A DNA stretch of 64,000 nucleotides. It comes from Bacteroidota bacterium. GTDB lineage: Bacteria > Bacteroidota > Bacteroidia > Bacteroidales > F082. The position numbers were made by a program, and so were the translations under genes. Positions 32,666 through 42,669 of this stretch are shown in pieces (position 1 is the first letter of the stretch; each line of letters begins with the position of its first letter). A model generated the notes under the pieces. The model was given only the letters and a program-made list of their open reading frames with translations. It did no database searches and was not told the DNA's origin. The stretch covers positions 1-64,000 of the forward strand of contig JAHJTC010000017.1 in the NCBI GenBank assembly GCA_018830105.1, given 5' to 3'.

Positions 32666-33991
32666 TTAAAGCCTTAATGAATCCGTGGCCATTTCGGTAA
32701 CTATTTCATTTTTGAAATGGTATAGTTTTACATGGGTTTGAGCAGATGCATCAAGGCCCTGCGGTGTGATCACCACAAAATTCATGGCTGTAGAATCTAA
32801 AGTGTTATGATCGATCCAAGTCCCTGAGTTTGCATAGATAGATTTTTGCCCCAGATGGTTATTGGATGCTTCCATCGTAGGGACATGCGTATGCCCAAAA
32901 ACAACAATTCTAACATCTGAATCGGGATTCAAAAAATATTGGGTTTTTGCCTGTCCATCCATCTCGCTGGCAATAGCTGAACCGGCAATTGCCTGTTGGG
33001 TTGGAATATTGACAGGTACATGATTGCGAGCCTGACGCTGCAGCCAGCTGTCCTGAATGCCATTGTATAGATCAACCTCAATTAATCCTCCAGGACTGGT
33101 TTGATAAGGCAGCACATCGTTCACTGAAAAGTTTTCTGTGAACCCATCCACATTTGTCACAATAATCTTCTCATCAAATTTATTTTCAATTGTGAAAGTA
33201 TTTAAGGTCCAATCCCACATTTTCCAATAAGCAAAAAGTAAGTTTTGACTTTCATCGCCAGAAGCATTCTGCGTAACGACAGGAACAGTATCACCAGCCG
33301 GTGGCAATCCTTGAGAAACATAAAGCGCTGCAATTCGAGTAAAAAAGTAGCCCGGTGGCAATATGGTGCCCGGGGCAATATCCTGGTTTGAAATCGGGTC
33401 GGGTGCACAAAAGAAATTATACCGATGGCCATGCTCAATCGCTATCTGCGGATAACCGATCGGGGAATAAGTTCCCAAGCCCAGTTCCGGATCACGTTTT
33501 TGGTTGATGCCCGGAAGTATCAGTTCAACACTTGATTCTGTTATCGTTAGATCATGGTTTCCAGGAACATAAGTGACCAGAATCTTCTTCTCCTGAATCA
33601 TGTTGTTTAAAACATCAAACACGACTTTGTTTGTTTCGGCAATGCGCTGCACAAAATCAGCCTGATCTTTCCCGTGGTAGGTATTGATCGGAGCAGGCAC
33701 AAACCATTCATCCAACAGGTCGCCGGCGATCACAAGCTCTTTCACATTTGGAGAAGCTTGTATCTGTTTAAGCAATTTCTCCAAAGAAGGCACATTTTTC
33801 TTGCATTCGGCATACGCAAGGTCAGCTCCGAGATGCATATCGCTAATCACAACGATCATATTCCGCTCGTTGCCCCCATTGCTAAAAGGGTCGATTTCAG
33901 CATTTGTTGGTTCTGATTTTTTGCATGATGCAAATCCAATGATGAACAGCATCACCAACAATGCCTTCATTACGCTTAACTTAGTTTTCAT
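32666..33991 (-). CDS. Calcineurin-like metallophosphoesterase lipoprotein
   Basis: 441 residues. Signal peptide with lipobox GFASC (Cys at about residue 23), then the metallophosphoesterase motifs: SDMHLGAD, GDLLDEW, PGNHDL and GHTHVPT in the correct order. The spacing resembles UDP-2,3-diacylglucosamine hydrolase-like and other Bacteroidota phosphoesterases, but the lipid anchor places it outside the cytoplasm. A ~110-residue insert lies between the NHD and GHTH motifs. Substrate unknown. It is a single gene, convergent with the STAS/kinase-like gene. Confidence 0.85.
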   Translation of the reverse strand: MKTKLSVMKALLVMLFIIGFASCKKSEPTNAEIDPFSNGGNERNMIVVISDMHLGADLAYAECKKNVPSLEKLLKQIQASPNVKELVIAGDLLDEWFVPAPINTYHGKDQADFVQRIAETNKVVFDVLNNMIQEKKILVTYVPGNHDLTITESSVELILPGINQKRDPELGLGTYSPIGYPQIAIEHGHRYNFFCAPDPISNQDIAPGTILPPGYFFTRIAALYVSQGLPPAGDTVPVVTQNASGDESQNLLFAYWKMWDWTLNTFTIENKFDEKIIVTNVDGFTENFSVNDVLPYQTSPGGLIEVDLYNGIQDSWLQRQARNHVPVNIPTQQAIAGSAIASEMDGQAKTQYFLNPDSDVRIVVFGHTHVPTMEASNNHLGQKSIYANSGTWIDHNTLDSTAMNFVVITPQGLDASAQTHVKLYHFKNEIVTEMATDSLRL

Positions 33992-34369
33992 GTTTCATTT
34001 GGTTTTCAATTTTCCTACTCCTAAAGCTTTTCGGAAACCGCTTTCTCCATCAAATCCCGCTACAAGCCATCGAAACTGTTCAAGTGGCGTATGAGCAGGG
34101 TAGTTTTGGTTTCAGGGTTTAAAGGTAGTATAAAAACTTTTTGTCTCTTTCGAGTGTAAAAAATATTTTGGTTTCTGTTGTTTCGGCAGCCTCGAAAACT
34201 TTAGAATCTCGTATTGACTAAAAAACGCACAACATATTCAACATTTTATCAGATAATTGCACAACAAAATGTGCAAATTACTATTTTTTGTCCCATCATC
34301 GATGCCGGCTGTCCATCCATAGCCCACGGATGAATTCGATGGCTATGGCGTGTTATAGGGTATTGGATT
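33992..34369. other. Spacer with a palindromic repeat
   Basis: CCATAGCC...GGCTATGG surrounds CACGGATGAATTCGA near 34315-34347, a relative of the palindromes at 26.4-26.8 kb. TAAAGGTA near 34118 could be a weak -7 element for the phosphoesterase gene on the minus strand. No gene is seen. Confidence 0.45.
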
Positions 34370-36016
34370 TTAAGTATACAAATACCTTTTAATATTCTTT
34401 TTGGGCGTTTTCACAAACTCCACATCCACAATTTCAACACCTGTAATCTGTTCGTAGGCAGGAAGTTCTTTATTGAGGTGCTTGATCATTTCCTTCATCT
34501 TGTTTTCGATATCCGGAAAATCGAGGCGCTCACATTCCATCGCCTCCCTGTCGGGATAAATCATGGCAACCAATTTGTCTTTATGCTGTTTCACCACACA
34601 TTCGGCCACACAGGGCATGTTCATGATACGCGCTTCCAGTTCTTCAGGATAGATGTTTTGTCCGGAAGGCCCCAACAACATATTCTTGCTACGACCTTTC
34701 AGGAAAAGATATCCTTCACTATCAAGATACCCTAAATCGCCGGTGCGAAGCCAGCCATCCTCAGTGAATGCCTTTTTGGTATCGGCTTCATTATTGTAAT
34801 AGCCAAGCATCAGGTTGTCGCCTTTTACCTGCACCTCGCCGGTTTCAGTATTGGGAGCTTCCTTGGATATCCTTATTTGCATCCGATCAACAACTTTACC
34901 CGCCGAACGAAACTTTGACTTTTTATACCCTATATAACTGATCAGAGGACCACATTCAGTCATGCCATAACCCACGGTATAACGGAAACCTATCTTCCTG
35001 AAAAACTGTTCAACTTCTTCACTAATAGGCGCTCCACCAATCACGATTTCACTAAATCTTTCCCCAAAAGTTTCAGTAAGGGCTTTATTAACTTTTTGCT
35101 CAATTACACCACTGATAACGGGTGTTTTGAGTAACAATCTCATTATCGGTTTGTCAATCTTTGGCATTATGCGCTTCTTGTAAATCTTTTCGATCACCAA
35201 CGGAACAGAAAGAATCAGATGTGGCCTGATTTCGCCAAAAGCCTTGGTGACGATTGCCGGTGAAGGAATCTTGGTAAGAAAATGAACATGACAACCCATC
35301 GTAAAAGGAAACAGAAACTCGAACAACAGGCCAAACACATGCGCCAGCGGAAGGAAGGAAACGATCTGATCTCCCGCATTCAACGGCATATGCTCTTGTG
35401 CAAAAACGATATTCGACCACAGGCTGCGTTGGGGCAGCATCACTCCTTTTGTGAAGCCGGAAGTGCCGCTGGTATAAGAAATCACTGCGACATCATCTGA
35501 ATGTCCTTCTTTGAAATGAAGATCATCAACTCCTTTCGGATCTTCCTGCCATGCTTTCGCCTTTTTGAGAGCCGTTTCAATTTTTGCTTTAGGATCGTGC
35601 AATGGCTCCAACTGACTCAAGCTTACGATCCCATCCAATTTGGCAAGGTGCTCAACATCAATTTTGCTAAACAAAGGAGAAGATGCCATCATAAGCCGCG
35701 CATCGGAGTGATTGATGATATGATGGGTGTTTTCGGCCGAAAAATCAGGAAGGATGGGAACCACAACAGCACCATAGGTAATGATGCCAATGAAAGCAAT
35801 ACCCCATCCAGCAGAATTACTGCCTAAAAGTGCAATTTTGTCGCCACGATGCAATTTGGCTTCTTTGAAAAACTGATGCATATACCTCACATTATCATAC
35901 ACCTGCTGATAAGTATAAGTTTCGCCATCATAATCCGAAAAAGCAGGTAATTGACGGTGTTCAAGCATTGCACCAGCAAAAAACGAAAGTAGTTCTGAAG
36001 TGGTTTTTTTTGTCAT
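34370..36016 (-). CDS. Long-chain fatty acid-CoA ligase family (AMP-binding) enzyme
   Basis: 548 residues, an adenylate-forming enzyme. The P-loop SYTSGTSGFTKGVMLP, GYGMTECGP (A5), TGDLGYLDSEGYLFLKGRSKNML (A7/A8) and the catalytic Lys in TPKKNIKRY (A10) are all present. Members activate fatty acids with ATP and transfer them to CoA; the overall pattern is FadD-like. It is divergent from the AbgT transporter gene and alone in its transcription unit. Chain-length preference cannot be read from the sequence. Confidence 0.9.
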   Translation of the reverse strand: MTKKTTSELLSFFAGAMLEHRQLPAFSDYDGETYTYQQVYDNVRYMHQFFKEAKLHRGDKIALLGSNSAGWGIAFIGIITYGAVVVPILPDFSAENTHHIINHSDARLMMASSPLFSKIDVEHLAKLDGIVSLSQLEPLHDPKAKIETALKKAKAWQEDPKGVDDLHFKEGHSDDVAVISYTSGTSGFTKGVMLPQRSLWSNIVFAQEHMPLNAGDQIVSFLPLAHVFGLLFEFLFPFTMGCHVHFLTKIPSPAIVTKAFGEIRPHLILSVPLVIEKIYKKRIMPKIDKPIMRLLLKTPVISGVIEQKVNKALTETFGERFSEIVIGGAPISEEVEQFFRKIGFRYTVGYGMTECGPLISYIGYKKSKFRSAGKVVDRMQIRISKEAPNTETGEVQVKGDNLMLGYYNNEADTKKAFTEDGWLRTGDLGYLDSEGYLFLKGRSKNMLLGPSGQNIYPEELEARIMNMPCVAECVVKQHKDKLVAMIYPDREAMECERLDFPDIENKMKEMIKHLNKELPAYEQITGVEIVDVEFVKTPKKNIKRYLYT

Positions 36017-36403
36017 ATTTTTTCTGGTTTAAGTTCCGCTTATTTCAATTTTCAACAAACAAGCCTGCAAGGTAATTATTTTTAAAGCAATTACAGCTTC
36101 CTGATAAAGAATATGCAATAGCGATTGGAATCAGGAAAATCTTTTTAGGCAATTCACATGATGCCAAAACCAGCCAAAATTTTGATACACCTTGCCTAAA
36201 ATATTTTTAAGTAATTTTTAACAACCTATCAATTTCTCTTATATAACATTGTTATTCTGTAACTTATAAGCATCAAACTATTGAAATTACTACAGAATTC
36301 GAAAAGCTGTGAACCATGAACAAATCTAAACTGTTACTAAAAATCTGAATAATGTATTTTAGCACCCTATTACCGATTTAAACAACCATAGCAACACACA
36401 CTC
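36017..36403. other. Divergent intergenic region
   Basis: 387 AT-rich bases between the divergent ligase and AbgT genes; it must hold both promoters. No convincing TAnnTTTG element or other structure stands out. Confidence 0.4.
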
Positions 36404-37975
36404 ATGACACAACAAAAACCTAAAAAGGACTTCCTAAAACGCGCCCTCGACAAGGTTGAGGTGATTGGCAATAAACTCCCGCAGCCCGTAACGCTATTTT
36501 TCATCCTGATGATGCTCACCTTGCTGTTATCTTGGATATTTGGCGGTATCACAGTGGATCATCCTGGCAAGGCAGCCGGACTTTTGGACAAAGCGGGTAA
36601 TCCTGTTGACACCATAGAAGTGGTCAATTTGCTTTCGCGCGAGGGCTTTCAGCTGATTATGACAAAAATGGTTTCCACCTTTGCCACCTTTCCTCCGCTG
36701 GGATTGGTGCTGGTGGTGATGCTCGGCATTGGTGTAGCAGAATATACAGGTATGATCTCGGTTGCCCTTCGACTTTTTGTATCACGCGTGCCCCGTTCGC
36801 TGATTACCTTTTCAATTGTGGTAGCGGGAATGATCAGCTCCATCGCTGCCGATGCCGGATATGTTGTGCTTATTCCGCTGGGCGGAGCAATCTTTTTAGG
36901 TATGGGCAGGCATCCGCTTGCCGGGATTGGCGCTGCCTTCGCAGGCGTTTCGGGCGGCTTTGGGGCCAACCTCTTCCCTACCGGTCTCGACCCGATGATT
37001 GCTGCCTTTACCGAACCTGCTGCACAGATACTCGATCCTTCTTATACGGTGAACCCCCTCTCTAATTATTACCTGATGGCTGCCTCAGTGCCTTTTGTAG
37101 GTTTAGCCGGCACCTGGGTGACCGAAAAAATTCTTGTTCCCCGCCTTGGAGCCTATAAACCCGATTCCAGCGTTACCATCGAAGAACAACCGGCCATTTC
37201 ACGACAAGAGAAAAAAGCCCTGGGCTGGTCAGCTTTCGCAACCGCCATCTTTTCTGTACTCATTGCGCTTACTGTAATCCCTGCCGACGGCCTTTTGCGT
37301 GGCGAAGTCGATCCGATCACAGGGGTACGTGATCTCCGTCCTTTTTATGATTCACTGGTCCCCATTATGTTTATTGGATTTTTCATTGCCGGGCTGGTTT
37401 ATGGCATCGTGGCAAAAACAATAAAAACAGACAAAGATGTGAGCGATATGACAGCCAAAAGCATGTCAACCATGGGTTTATACATTGTGATTGCCTTTGT
37501 AGCTTCACAGTTTGTGGCTTATTTCAACTGGTCGCATCTGGGCAGTGTGCTGGCCGTAAAAGGATCAGAAGTACTCAAAGCCATCGGACTCACAGGCGGC
37601 CCGCTGCTGGTTGCCTTTATTCTCGTTTCCTCCGTTGTGAACCTGATTATGGGAAGCGCCTCTGCCAAATGGGCTTTACTGGCACCGATCTTCGTGCCGA
37701 TGCTTATGCTGATGGGTTATTCGCCCGAAACTACGCAGGCGGCCTACCGAATTGGTGATTCCTATTCCAATGTTTTAACACCACTTTTGCCCTATTTTCC
37801 GCTGGTAATTGTCTTTGCCCAGAAATACGTTAAAGATGTAGGTATCGGCACACTCATTTCGATGATGTTGCCCTTTGCGATCGCTTTTGCACTGGTGCGC
37901 ATCCCCATGCTTCTGCTCTGGATTTGGGCAGGGTTGCCACTTGGCGTGGAGGGGCCAATTTATTATTTGCCTTAG
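36404..37975 (+). CDS. AbgT-family transporter
   Basis: 523 residues, polytopic (about eleven helices with two re-entrant hairpins). It matches the AbgT family over its whole length: the N-terminal ALDKVEVIGNKLPQPVTLF, the ISSIAADAGYVVLIPLG hairpin, GVSGGFGANLFPTGLDP and the C-terminal GSASAKWALLAPIFVPM and RIGDSYSNVLTPLLPY. Characterised members import p-aminobenzoyl-glutamate or export sulfonamides with ion coupling. The actual cargo here is not known. Single gene; no folate genes are adjacent. Confidence 0.92.
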   Translation: MTQQKPKKDFLKRALDKVEVIGNKLPQPVTLFFILMMLTLLLSWIFGGITVDHPGKAAGLLDKAGNPVDTIEVVNLLSREGFQLIMTKMVSTFATFPPLGLVLVVMLGIGVAEYTGMISVALRLFVSRVPRSLITFSIVVAGMISSIAADAGYVVLIPLGGAIFLGMGRHPLAGIGAAFAGVSGGFGANLFPTGLDPMIAAFTEPAAQILDPSYTVNPLSNYYLMAASVPFVGLAGTWVTEKILVPRLGAYKPDSSVTIEEQPAISRQEKKALGWSAFATAIFSVLIALTVIPADGLLRGEVDPITGVRDLRPFYDSLVPIMFIGFFIAGLVYGIVAKTIKTDKDVSDMTAKSMSTMGLYIVIAFVASQFVAYFNWSHLGSVLAVKGSEVLKAIGLTGGPLLVAFILVSSVVNLIMGSASAKWALLAPIFVPMLMLMGYSPETTQAAYRIGDSYSNVLTPLLPYFPLVIVFAQKYVKDVGIGTLISMMLPFAIAFALVRIPMLLLWIWAGLPLGVEGPIYYLP

Positions 37976-38119
37976 CGGAATAATATGCGAAAAATTTCAC
38001 AAAAACAATTTTGGTTAAGGCCTGATACTTATGTGTATTTCAGTGATTTGTCTTACTTTTAATCGCGCTTTTCAATGGATTAAGCAAATCATAAATTATT
38101 TATAATAAACACATTACAG

Positions 38120-38890
38120 ATGAAATCACACGAAATTGATTACAAAATTAAAGGGCACGATATCCAGTTCGTCGAAATTGAACTAGACACCAACGAAACA
38201 GTCATCGCCGAAGCAGGCACGATGCTTTATATGAAAGAAGGCATTGACTTTGAAACAAAAATGGGCGATGGTTCGGAACCGGACAAAGGTTTGTTTGGCA
38301 AATTACTATCGGCCGCTTCACGCAAAATTACCGGTGAATCCATTTTTATAACGCACTTTACACACCGCGGCATGGGAAAAAGTCAGGTTGCATTTGCAGC
38401 TCCTTATCCCGGCACAATAGTACCAATCGATTTAGCTGCTATGGGTGGCAAAATAATTGTTCAGCGCGATGCCTTTTTGTGCGCTGCTCTAGGAACAAAG
38501 ATCAGCCTGCATTTTAATCAAAAACTGGGAGCAGGGTTTTTCAGCGGCGAAGGATTCATCTTGCAAAAACTACAGGGCGACGGCAAAGCCTTTATTCACG
38601 CCGGAGGCACTGTGATCGAACATGAACTAAAAGGAGAAACCTTGCGTGTTGATACCGGCTGTGTGGTTGGTTTTCAGGACGGCATTGATTTTAGTGTGCA
38701 GCGCGCAGGCAATCTCAAATCGATGATCTTCGGCGGGGAAGGGCTGTTTGTAGCCACGCTAAGGGGAACGGGCAAGGTTTGGTTACAATCTTTGCCAATT
38801 AGTAAGCTGATCAATCAGCTTTCGCCAGGAGGTTCCAATACTAAAAAAGAAGATCGTGGGGGCTTGCTGAATAGCTTGTTGGAACAGTAG
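38120..38890 (+). CDS. AIM24/TIGR00266 family protein
   Basis: 256 residues forming the double beta-roll of the AIM24 (TIGR00266) family: the start [20 protein letters not shown], the AEAGTMLYM strand, [17 protein letters not shown] and the end [15 protein letters not shown]. The family is widespread and uncharacterised in bacteria (mitochondrial relatives affect inner membrane architecture). No signal peptide. It is separated from AbgT by 144 bases and is probably its own unit. Confidence 0.88.
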   Translation: MKSHEIDYKIKGHDIQFVEIELDTNETVIAEAGTMLYMKEGIDFETKMGDGSEPDKGLFGKLLSAASRKITGESIFITHFTHRGMGKSQVAFAAPYPGTIVPIDLAAMGGKIIVQRDAFLCAALGTKISLHFNQKLGAGFFSGEGFILQKLQGDGKAFIHAGGTVIEHELKGETLRVDTGCVVGFQDGIDFSVQRAGNLKSMIFGGEGLFVATLRGTGKVWLQSLPISKLINQLSPGGSNTKKEDRGGLLNSLLEQ

Positions 38891-38998
38891 GTTAGTGAAG
38901 AGGCTGTTGGCCCTGTCTGACTGCTCACGGCAGGCAGGTGTTGGCTCGTTTGTCCAGCACTTTTCGGCATCCTTATCTGCAAAAAGCCACTTTCCTGA

Positions 38999-39733
38999 TT
39001 ATAGCCTGCTCCAAGAGCCACTGATTGCATCAATACGTGGCGTGCACAGATCTTTAACAGCACTTAAATGCAATTCACCACCAATAACTTCAAATTGATA
39101 ATACCCATTTTGATCGCCGCATTGATCATCCTTGTAAATCACGAAAGTGCTGTTATGGGTCGTAAAAGCCGTTGATGAATTAGCGTGTCCCGGAATAGGA
39201 TCAATCATTTCCCAGTGCAGACTTCCATCGGCTTCAAGCCTCAGCCTGATGCTATATGCTGCATTATTTATCAGGTAAGATTTTGTCCAGGAAGCCACTA
39301 ACGCAGGGTCAACAGCAGGATCTTTGATCGTCCAGTGCCCATCTAGTGCAGCCACGCGGGGGGCAAAAGGATCATCAATCACTTCCAGCTGTAGGTATTG
39401 ATCCGATATTGACCATTGATAAAAACCCTCAGCTTCGATTTCCGGATCACCAAATACCCTTAGCTGATTACCTGAAATTTCAAAACTTACCATGCTGTTC
39501 TCGTGGCTACTTATCGTATCGAGTACAATCCATTCAAGTGCCTCCTCATTGCTCAGGTTGAGTTGGGCTGTAAAACTCACATCACCGGAATATGCTCTTT
39601 TCCAGCTTCCTACGGGAGTCATCACCTTAGGATCTTCTTCATTTTTGCAGGCACTGAATGAAATCACTAATCCCATTAATAGGTAAATCGGAATCCTGTT
39701 CCATTTTAAAGCATTTGTTTTTCTTGTTTTCAT
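38999..39733 (-). CDS. Lipoprotein with two repeated lipocalin-like domains
   Basis: 244 residues from the ATG at 39733; starting at 39754 would add seven residues. Signal peptide with lipobox FSAC. The mature part is two similar ~100-residue units: GSWKRAYSGDVSFTAQLNLS with GFYQWSISDQYLQLEVIDD, and ASWTKSYLINNAAYSIRLRL with GYYQFEVIGGELHLSAVKD. Each ends in APR/TPR-xxAxxGxW. It is a beta-rich protein, probably on the outer membrane, of no known function. Confidence 0.65.
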   Translation of the reverse strand: MKTRKTNALKWNRIPIYLLMGLVISFSACKNEEDPKVMTPVGSWKRAYSGDVSFTAQLNLSNEEALEWIVLDTISSHENSMVSFEISGNQLRVFGDPEIEAEGFYQWSISDQYLQLEVIDDPFAPRVAALDGHWTIKDPAVDPALVASWTKSYLINNAAYSIRLRLEADGSLHWEMIDPIPGHANSSTAFTTHNSTFVIYKDDQCGDQNGYYQFEVIGGELHLSAVKDLCTPRIDAISGSWSRL

Positions 39734-39754
39734 CTGTAAATTTTTATTTTTCAT

Positions 39755-40135
39755 AAGTCAAAACTGCCTGACGACAAGCAGCTAGAATCGACTAAACCTA
39801 AAAAATCTTACTAATGTCTCAATCCATTCTCTATTGAGCAAAACCCTTGATATTTGGTTTTGCTTGCGACTGTAAATGTAAAAATTTTGTCGTCAAACAC
39901 CAAAGAGGAAGAGAATTTACTTATTGGCCTTCAGTTGTTGTACAAATTAAAATATTGGATTTATTAAAAAAAAATCTAGAAAATCAATGTGCAGGAGGAA
40001 TCTGTATTAGTTCGTGTACTGTCTAGCCTCCCCAGCTGGCCAGATGTGCTGTTGGCAGCTCATTTTCGTACTTAAAAAAATAGGCTCATGATAAAAATCA
40101 CGTACATTTGTCTGAGAAACTAAAAACAAAAAACC
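39755..40135. other. Divergent spacer with a -7 element for the channel gene
   Basis: TACATTTG at 40103-40110 matches TAnnTTTG and lies 25 bases before the TTG start of the potassium channel; the -33 element is unclear. No gene is seen in the remaining bases. Confidence 0.45.
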
Positions 40136-41140
40136 TTGAAAAGCACTAGCATTCATCTGATCAGGGGCGGTCTTCTACTCATCCTAATTATTTTTATTGG
40201 CGTTACGGGCTACCATCTGATTGATGACTATCCATTGGTGGATGCTATTTATATGACTGTTATTACAGTAAGCACTGTTGGTTTTGGCGAAGTGATTCCC
40301 CTGTCGGATGGAGGAAAAATTTTTACTTCATTCCTCATTCTGGGAAGTTTAGGCGTCATTGCCTACTTTATTTCTGTATTCTCACAGCAACTCATTGAAA
40401 TGCAAATGCATTTTCACTTTCCAGGCCACAATCAAAAATTAAATCTAAAAAAAATGGAAAACCATGTAATTGTTGTTGGATATGGGCGAAACGGGCAGCA
40501 GGTTGTTCAGCAGCTGATAAATTACCATGAAGAATTTGTTGTGATCGATCAAAACCATGAGCTTGTGTTAAATCACCCCAACAATTTTATTGAAGGTGAT
40601 GCTACCACTGACGAGGTGCTCGAGAAGGCAGGCATCCATAAAGCAAAAGCCCTGGTTACTTCGCTTCCCGTTGATGCAGATAATTTATTTGTGGCGCTCA
40701 CCGCGCGTTCGTTGAACCCATCCTTAAAAATCATCAGCCGGGCAGCCAATGAGAGCTCGGAGAAAAAAATGAAGTTTGCAGGTGTAAATAGTGTGATCAT
40801 GCCAGAAAAAGTGGGTGGTGCACATATGGCAACACTGGTGGCCAAACCCGATATTGTAGAATTTTTAGAACACCTCACTATTCATGATATCCACAGCACA
40901 CAAATTTTTGAAATCATGAGTGACGATTTGCCGAAAAGCTTCCTCAACAGACCCATCCGCGAGCTTGACATCAGGGCCATTTCGGGCGCTAACATTATCG
41001 GCTTTAAGGCGCCCGATGGCAGCTATACCTTAAATCCTTCGGCAGACATACCCATTATCAACGGCTCCAAAATTTTCATACTGGGAACACCTACACAGAT
41101 TGATACCATGAAAAAGTTTTTAACCGAAAAATACGGTTAA
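40136..41140 (+). CDS. Two-helix potassium channel with TrkA-N (RCK) domains
   Basis: 334 residues, TTG start (40136). The first helix is at ~11-26, the pore loop ends in the selectivity filter TVGFGE (47-52), and the second helix is at ~62-83. An RCK N-domain follows with the Rossmann motif GYGRNGQ (115-121), and a TrkA-C domain (~255-334). The layout equals MthK-type channels: four subunits form a K+ pore gated by ligand binding (NAD(H), Ca2+ or nucleotides) to the RCK ring. The filter reads GFG, as in a subset of prokaryotic channels, and not GYG. Confidence 0.9.
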   Translation: MKSTSIHLIRGGLLLILIIFIGVTGYHLIDDYPLVDAIYMTVITVSTVGFGEVIPLSDGGKIFTSFLILGSLGVIAYFISVFSQQLIEMQMHFHFPGHNQKLNLKKMENHVIVVGYGRNGQQVVQQLINYHEEFVVIDQNHELVLNHPNNFIEGDATTDEVLEKAGIHKAKALVTSLPVDADNLFVALTARSLNPSLKIISRAANESSEKKMKFAGVNSVIMPEKVGGAHMATLVAKPDIVEFLEHLTIHDIHSTQIFEIMSDDLPKSFLNRPIRELDIRAISGANIIGFKAPDGSYTLNPSADIPIINGSKIFILGTPTQIDTMKKFLTEKYG

Positions 41141-41213
41141 CAGCGACAACTTATTAGTATTGTGTTATTGCATTGGATAGTAAAATATTTACGCTTGAGG
41201 AGACATAAAGAAT

Positions 41214-41255
41214 GGCAGCTGTTTTTGTGAAATTCTAAGCACAAAAACAACTGCC
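41214..41255. terminator. Bidirectional terminator between convergent genes
   Basis: GGCAGCTGTTTTTGTG (41214-41229) pairs with CACAAAAACAACTGCC (41240-41255) across a 10-base loop, with one mismatch in 16. It lies between the channel and porin genes. Confidence 0.7.
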
Positions 41256-41319
41256 AAACTTTTGAAAATTATTCAATCCAACTACTTGTAACGGCTATAT
41301 CAACTATTGTATTAATCCA

Positions 41320-42609
41320 TTAGAAGAAGTAATAGAAAGCCAGCAGCAACCTGAGGTTTGAGACAGTAGATAAGTTATCATTAACCCTGCCTTTGCTGTC
41401 GGCTGTTCCATATTCTGCTACCGTAAATTCAAACTCTGTCGAAATACGTAGCTTTTCAAAATTACCCACAATACGTGGCGAAATACGGTACACCTGATTT
41501 ATGTTGGCGCCTCTGCTATAATACACACCTACATTGTCATCGAGCGAACCTAAATTCCGGGTAAATCCCCCGAAAAGTCCGGCCTGAATTTTACCTCTTG
41601 TAGCAATCTCGCTCCAAACAGCAAGTATTTTTGTTGGAGTATATTCGTATTTCAGTTGTGACGGACTTGGCGTGGCACTTACCGCATAGCCGCCAAGCAT
41701 GGCAAATTCAAACATATTACCACCATACACCATCTGGGCTTTCCAGGTAATTTTAGGAGTAGTTACTTTTGAATACATTGAGAGGGCAAAGGAGGAAACC
41801 TTATTGTCACCGGCAAAATAAGTGCTGTCAACACCATCACCACTGTTCTGGTCAAAAGCGAAAGATAAGCGCGGCACCAGGGTTTTAAATTCAACACCTG
41901 CGCCAAGCAATAAGGTGTTGCTTTCGCCCCAATTACCTTTATATTGCCAGTGCATATTCAGGTCGGGCAACACCTCATTATTCAGGTATTTACTATTGCC
42001 ACCATCTGGTCCTGTGCTGGTGAAATCGCGCTGTTCTGCCACGGCCAGAATCAGGTTTATCCGATTTAGCTTCTGTGTAAGTCGTATCTGCGGGTGGCGG
42101 GCAAAAGGCTGAAACGGTGCGCCGGTATTAAACGACACCACATCAGGAAAGCATTCGTGCGCAAACAGTGGATGCCAGAACTGCCCTACAAGCAATTCCG
42201 TATTTGTCCAATTGAGCTTTATAAAGGCATGCCGCAGCCTGAAACCGTTGACATCAGCGAAATTACCATTTTCATTGCCGAAAAAATCAGCTTCGATCAG
42301 CGCAAAAGTTTTTGCTCCAAGCGCATCAGGTCCGGAAATTTTTCCTGTAATCCGCGACTGAATAGCCAGGATATTTACATGATCTTTGGCATTGATATCA
42401 ACCCCATTGATGTCGAGCTTTTCGCTGGCAGGATAGAGCGAAAAATGTCCTTCACGGATGCTAATAGTTTGACGGGTATCGTAAAAAACATCTGTTTTTA
42501 CAAAACCGGAAAATTTAATACCAAATTTGGATTCGTCCGGCTTTTCCTGCGCCCGAATCAGCAATGCTGAAAACACCAGGAATATTAAGATTAAGCTTTT
42601 CATCTTCAT
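41320..42609 (-). CDS. Outer-membrane beta-barrel (porin-like)
   Basis: 429 residues. The signal peptide ends at LIRAQ. The mature protein is made of alternating amphipathic strands (GIKFSGFVKTDVFYDTRQT, KTFALIEADFFG, ELLVGQFWHPLF) and ends in a phenylalanine-terminated strand (LRLLLAFYYFF), the outer-membrane insertion signal. It resembles DcaP-like or uncharacterised Bacteroidota porins. It follows the ActP-like symporter by 60 bases on the same strand, suggesting it admits the symporter's substrate through the outer membrane. Confidence 0.75.
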   Translation of the reverse strand: MKMKSLILIFLVFSALLIRAQEKPDESKFGIKFSGFVKTDVFYDTRQTISIREGHFSLYPASEKLDINGVDINAKDHVNILAIQSRITGKISGPDALGAKTFALIEADFFGNENGNFADVNGFRLRHAFIKLNWTNTELLVGQFWHPLFAHECFPDVVSFNTGAPFQPFARHPQIRLTQKLNRINLILAVAEQRDFTSTGPDGGNSKYLNNEVLPDLNMHWQYKGNWGESNTLLLGAGVEFKTLVPRLSFAFDQNSGDGVDSTYFAGDNKVSSFALSMYSKVTTPKITWKAQMVYGGNMFEFAMLGGYAVSATPSPSQLKYEYTPTKILAVWSEIATRGKIQAGLFGGFTRNLGSLDDNVGVYYSRGANINQVYRISPRIVGNFEKLRISTEFEFTVAEYGTADSKGRVNDNLSTVSNLRLLLAFYYFF

Positions 42610-42669
42610 ATCATTAATTTTTTTAATTCCAATATGGAATCACCACAAGAAAAATATTCATGTGCCGTT